The notes under the pieces were generated by a model that ran no database searches, was not told where the DNA came from, and worked only from the letters and a program-made list of their open reading frames with translations. Shown piece by piece: positions 59,175 through 64,000 of a stretch of 64,000 nucleotides of DNA. Origin of the DNA: Cheiracanthium punctorium (taxonomy: Eukaryota; Arthropoda; Arachnida; Araneae; Cheiracanthiidae); the NCBI GenBank assembly GCA_038373885.1, contig JAWZYV010019913.1:1414001-1478000 (forward strand), in the 5' to 3' direction. Position 1 is the stretch's first letter. Each line of letters begins with the position of its first letter. A program made the translations under genes and the position numbers.

Positions 59175-61791
59175 AGTAAGATGTACCAGGAATTGTTTAA
59201 CAGATTTTGTATTGTATATTTGATTTTTTTTTCCATTTTCGTGATTTACTTATATTCTTTCTGGATACAATCACCGAATTTCTAGCATCTACATTCGAGG
59301 TGATGCTATTTTCTGTTAGGTTCAAAACTAAACAATTTCCTCATACATATTACATGGATTACCGATTTATTTCGTTCATTTGGTTTTCCTTTCACCATTT
59401 ATTACGATTCCGATATACTTAACAGCAAAGTGTAACTTATTAGATAAAAGTTACAAAGCACGGCAAAATAAATTAGCTTCGGCCACTGATACGTGCACGA
59501 TTTATGTTCATTTTTAATACCTCAAACGGAAAAAAAAAGCTGAAGACAGTTGGGTATTTGTTTTATTTACAGTTCCAACAAAAACGTTCACTTCAGTGAA
59601 ATTTAATTAAGTTTGTTGCATGATATTTACATTTGTCTCAGCAAAAGCATTCGAATATCAGCAAAGAAAAGCATGTATGTGCATATCTAGTCTTTCTGCA
59701 AGCATTTTTGGCGGATTTAATAACGAATTCGTAATCCGTAAATATATTTTCAACTGTTGTGCAGCTTTCTAATGCAGATGTAAAATAAATTAAGTTTTTT
59801 TTCTGTTTGTACTTTTTGTTGAAAGCTGCAGAAGAAAAATCAGTCATGCCTAAAGCACTGATAATGAAAAATGTTTTCGGGTAGATTGCTAAAGTAGGAT
59901 GTTTCAACAATAAGGTTATTTTAAAACATATTTTTCTTAGAAATACATTTTCGGATAATTAACAAACTTTTTGTTAAACATCAAAAGCATTATCACATTT
60001 CTTTATGAAATTCGGAAAGCTTTCAATTTAATGTAATTGAATCAATCAATTTAAAAGCCAATTAAGCGGATTTTCAAGGACTTTTTTTTTTGTTTTTTAT
60101 GGTGATTAGGCTAATTGTTTTTAAGACCTTAAATTTCTGAGTAGTCATGAAAAAAATTATTTGACGGTATTTAACTGATCCCTGTTGCAAAAATAGGATT
60201 TAGTTCTCTATAAAGCGAGCAAACGGTTAAATACTTAATACGCTTATTACAAATTAAGTAAGTGTCCTGTTGATCATAGGACATATTTCTTTATATTTCA
60301 ATTACGTTGAAATTATTCGTCAAAATCACAACGTATTCTTTTGCCCTTCCGGGCCCCTTTGGAAAACCACAAAGTGCTTCGCAAGTTTAGTTCTTTATCA
60401 GCTGCAAAATAAAAATAAATTAACAGTTGACGCCAGTTTTTTTTTTCTCCCTGCTCTTTTCGCATGCTAAAAGAAAATAATAATAACAGCTATCCGCTCA
60501 TATGGTCTTCTCTGGCAAAAGCAGATGCGTTTGCTTCTTGCGGTTTTCTCTTCTGCGTAAAGAAGCATACTACTGGCGTCTCATGAAACACCTGCTAACG
60601 TCTCGATTGTTCGAGAAAAAACGAGACTCTCTCTTCAATAGGAATATGCTTAACGGTCAATTTTTCTCAGTTGGGCTATTGGTTTTCGGTGGGGCAAGCC
60701 ACTCACTTCACGTGAGGAGGCCTTGCCCACCGACACGTAAGGCACAGCCCTTGCACGGATTCGCATCTACGCCGATCACTTTTGGTGATGCGGACCTTCG
60801 CCCACCGACACGCCAAGCCGCTTTAGCATCAACGCAGTAATTTTTATAAGATGCTTCCCCAAGCTCCAATGTTGTGAATGTGCTCGTGTATAATATATTT
60901 TTAACAGCGTAGTTAAACCGGAATTCTTGTAAAAGTGTAATAGTTTTAGTAATAGTATGTGACTGCTTTGTGACATCGACTGGAAACTAATAAAAGACAT
61001 GCAGCATCTCCATCGTGTTTTCTGTGTTTCCTCAAGAGTATGATCTTCATAATGCTTTTTTTCAGTGATTCTAAGTTTTCTGTGCTTCCGTCCGGTAAGA
61101 TATGAAATCGACAAGCGCTAGGAAGATGTGTGTTTTTCCAAAACGCGGTTATGGAGGTCATAAATTATTTGGGTGCATATTTCTCTTGTGAACCTACGTT
61201 CGTACATTTGTTGCCTATTGTGATTTTCAGTGTTCTTATGAAATTGGATTTAGTTCTCTCTCATTCGGAGTGAAATAGCTACGATGCCGATTTAACAAAA
61301 ATCTTTTAAACTGCGCTGCATTCACAGGTAAATCTTAATGCTTTCTACGGAGCTCGATACTTTTTTTGATTCAATACAACGCAATGTTGGTACTCATCAA
61401 GATTCTCCATAACACATGTGACAACAAATTTATACCAACCGTGTTTTACGATCACCACCATACTTCTTCAGTATAGTAAGATACATTTAAAAACAGATAA
61501 TTTTTCTGTCTTTGAAACTAAACGGTTTAATCATATTAATCTTCACTTTCATCTTCATTACCTTTGGTTCTGCTGTTGACTGATTACACTGCTCTGCAAA
61601 AACAGCTTTTTTTTCTATAAACGATAGCATTGCGGCTGATTCTTATGAAACATGAGCTCTTGAATCACAATATGACCCCTTTTTGCTTCATCACTCACCA
61701 TGTTTTAGAGACCCTTCCCCAGAGCCTGACTAAGACAGGGACAGGAGGGACAGCTGCTCCGAGCCTAGTTAAAGGGAAGCCCCCAAATTAA
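59175..61791. other. Mixed stretch with a GC-rich hairpin
   Basis: The hairpin TCGGTGGGGCAAGCC / GGCCTTGCCCACCGA lies at 60686-60700 and 60719-60733. GCCCACCGACACG occurs twice, at about 60725 and 60800. The 112-codon frame 60502-60840 crosses this and is not supported. The remainder is AT-rich and unrecognised. Confidence 0.5.
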
Positions 61792-62067
61792 CCCATTCGT
61801 GCCTGGATATTTTTGCGACTTTCTTCGATTTTTGCTAACACCAGCAGTAATTGATAAATTTCTGATGTCAACTTTTTGAACAAGGACAGATTTCATTTAA
61901 AATCATTATGTATAAAAATTGAAATGTCAACATCCTACTTGGCCATATTAAAATATTTTGTGGAATTGAAGTTCAGTATTCGCGAATAAAGGCTAGGAAA
62001 AATAAATAAGGTTTTCGACTGATAGCGAAAATGCCGTCCCAAAAAAGGGACGCTAGGCATAAATGGG
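61792..62067. mobile_element. piggyBac-type MITE (276 bp)
   Basis: Left end CCCATTCGTGCCTGG, right end in reverse CCCATTTATGCCTAGC, with perfect TTAA on both sides (61788-61791 and 62068-62071). TTAA targets and CCC...GGG tips are diagnostic of piggyBac. A sub-terminal hairpin CGTCCC-aaaaaa-GGGACG lies beside the right end. No transposase. Confidence 0.85.
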
Positions 62068-62071
62068 TTAA

Positions 62072-64000
62072 GAAAAGTTCCTACTGTAGTTTGAAGAAAT
62101 TTGTTGTTTCTAGAATTTCTCTCTCTCTCTCTCTCTGCTTTAACAATTTTTTAAAAAACTTATTAAATTTTACTGAGAAAAAGTTTTTAATAGAATATTT
62201 TGAGAAATATGATGAATGTCTGGTAAATATAATCATGTTGGGTGGTATCAAAGGACACCACTTTTCAGTTGCGAAAAGGCTCCAAGCATGTACAAAAGTA
62301 GAAAAGCTGGAGCTTAAATAAATCTACAGTGCCAGGCTTTGTAATTTTGTAAACTGAATGGGTATATATAAAAGGGGTTCTCATGATAAATATTTGCCCT
62401 GGGCCTCATGTTGTTTTAGTCGGTCTCTGGTTTCAGCGTGAAAGACTAACAAATATGCAAACGGACAAACTTTTGTATTTATAGTATTAGTAGAATTCTG
62501 GAAGAGAAAAGGTTTATTCGTTAAAACGTATTCGTTATATTCGTAAAACATTATATTTTATTCATTCGATTTCCTTATTTTTATCATTGTTACATTAACA
62601 ATGAAGTAGAAAACAATGCATTAAAAATACTGTACTTTTCAGAATCAGACATTCTTGACAAGATAAAGTAATGAAATTTCAACAAATGATTTCAGTCTAT
62701 ATTAGGCCTTATTCGAAGTATGGCATTCCTGCTATTCTTTGGTGCTTTTGTATTATGTATTTCTTTATTAAGAAAATTTTAGGATATTTACGTTTGTTCG
62801 GTTCCCCCAATACTATCTCTGGTGGGCCAGTGATAAAAGAGGAGGAGTCGAGAGTAAGTACAGCATCTATAGACAATAGTAACATAACATTCATATCAGT
62901 TATACAACATCCAATAGCACCATTAACACATTACCATGCGAAATAACGATTGCTGTTGTATTATAATTTACTTAAAAATAATTCAACTTGAGCTTTATTT
63001 GCAAATATTTCCTTAATCATCATCCTGTTTCACGTCAGGCATGTTTGTACAAATATATGCATCTTCAGTGATGCCAAGCTCTTAAGATCTCGGAGATCAT
63101 CATTTTTCGAATGAGTGAGACGAAAAGTTAATTTTAAACAGCTACTAATTCATTCACTAAAAGTATTCACAAAAAGTCACAATCCATGAGTGTCTGAAGA
63201 AATAAACATCATTTGAATCGGATCGTTTTTTAAAAATAAGTAAAAAAATATCTTCAAATTTAATCCTACCTATTGAGCAAGTCTTAAAGAAGAAATTCTA
63301 CTTTATGAACTGTTAATGAGTAACTGAGCTCTATGCGAGCATTTGTGTTGATCGTCCCTTTTTGAATCGAGATCATTTTTCGAAAAATTTAAGTATAGAA
63401 TGCTGTCAAGATTGCTTGGAAATAGTCTTTAGAAAAAATAAGACTAACTGTAGCAAGGAATTGTCTGTTAAGCAACCCAATAATATGGAGGCAAAAATAC
63501 CCTCTTGGCATTTCAACACTTCTATTCAACAAGTCTATAACGAGTATTAGCGTAGTAAAATGGTAGAGGATTGCTAAAGAATGCCATTCTGCAAACTGCC
63601 GTTTTGAGTAATCTCCAACGACTGAACTTTGTATCCGGACTCAATTTCTTTTTTTAATATCAAAGAAATCAATTGTCACTAATTAACATATTGCTGTTTA
63701 TTGAAAATAGTATCAATAAACTTCATTATTTATATCAATTTTCCTGCCCTAGTTTATTTCTTTTTATAAGCTTTTCTTATACAGGATCTGTCTTCAAGGA
63801 AATGGCTTAGTTTGGAACAAGATCAATATTGCAAACTGACTGCTATGTAGAAAACGATCATGAAATCTAAAATTATCCAAGTCAACTAAAATTTTTGAAA
63901 TTAAAATATTAAAAGGAGGAATTTTATTTTGCAATGCATGGTCAGAGGTATCTTTCGACACCTGCTACGAAAGCAGTGTTTTTCTTTTTTCTTTCTGATT
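62072..64000. other. AT-rich stretch to the window end
   Basis: Only short frames (61-96 codons) with no recognised domain. There is a CT microsatellite at 62119-62136. Nothing else can be supported. Confidence 0.4.

Noticed and set aside
60502..60840. 112-codon frame as a gene
   Set aside because: It crosses a GC-rich hairpin and a short direct repeat; no domain, no promoter and no exon signals were seen.

Overview
This window looks like gene-poor, AT-rich nuclear DNA from an arthropod, most likely a spider. I infer this from the non-coding background, abundant A/T homopolymers and TA/TATC/GT microsatellites, and the kinds of mobile-element remnants present: Tc1 and mariner transposases, pogo-, hAT- and piggyBac-type miniature elements, a tRNA-derived SINE, and a Ty3/gypsy gag of a type I associate with spider genomes. 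No bacterial-type gene organisation, rRNA or functional tRNA gene was seen. I found no intact host protein-coding gene. Nearly all open frames are short and do not look coding. The window is best read as intergenic or long-intron DNA built from decayed transposons.

Layout. 0-4.5 kb: a copy of an interspersed repeat called R1 here, a pogo-like MITE, a 'CAGGGTGTCCC' MITE, an LTR-like block on the minus strand, a cluster of TTTGGCGCC palindromes, a tRNA-derived SINE and an inverted repeat. 4.5-7.7 kb: nothing recognised. 7.7-9 kb: an R1-related mosaic bounded by 70-bp direct repeats. 10-10.9 kb: a degenerate tandem array whose units carry a CTCF-like box. 11.8-12 kb: a retroposon-like tail. 15.5-17.2 kb: a 79-bp tandem duplication and a pogo-like element with a foldback element nested in it. 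18.8-22.4 kb: three TA-flanked MITEs. 24.4-25.3 kb: a dead Tc1 transposase. 25-34 kb: bare AT-rich DNA with microsatellites. 34-35.1 kb: a dead copy of a multicopy uncharacterised arthropod protein. 36.2-36.8 kb: a 580-bp foldback element. 38.2 kb: a possible CRE + TATA + initiator promoter. 40.2-41.5 kb: a dead mariner. 42.9-43.7 kb: a near-perfect hairpin and a hAT-type MITE. 46.3-47.8 kb: a full-length but inactivated Tc1-like element with matching TIRs and TA target sites. 49.5 kb: a second SINE copy. 51.7-52.6 kb: a minus-strand R1 copy interrupted by a hAT MITE with an 8-bp target duplication. 53.2-54 kb: a head-to-tail MITE dimer and a 54-bp tandem repeat. 56.3-57.8 kb: a minus-strand Ty3/gypsy 5' LTR, primer-binding site and frameshifted gag. 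58.1-62.1 kb: one TIR element and two piggyBac-type MITEs.

There is no operon-like cooperation between genes. The main content is a layered record of insertions: hAT into R1, foldback into pogo-like, and MITE dimerisation. The most unusual signals are the CTCF-like tandem array at 10.2-10.9 kb, the R1 family with its recurring internal box, and the short palindromes near 3.4, 8.86 and 42.9 kb. Family assignments come from reading motifs and ends by eye. No alignment or database search was run.
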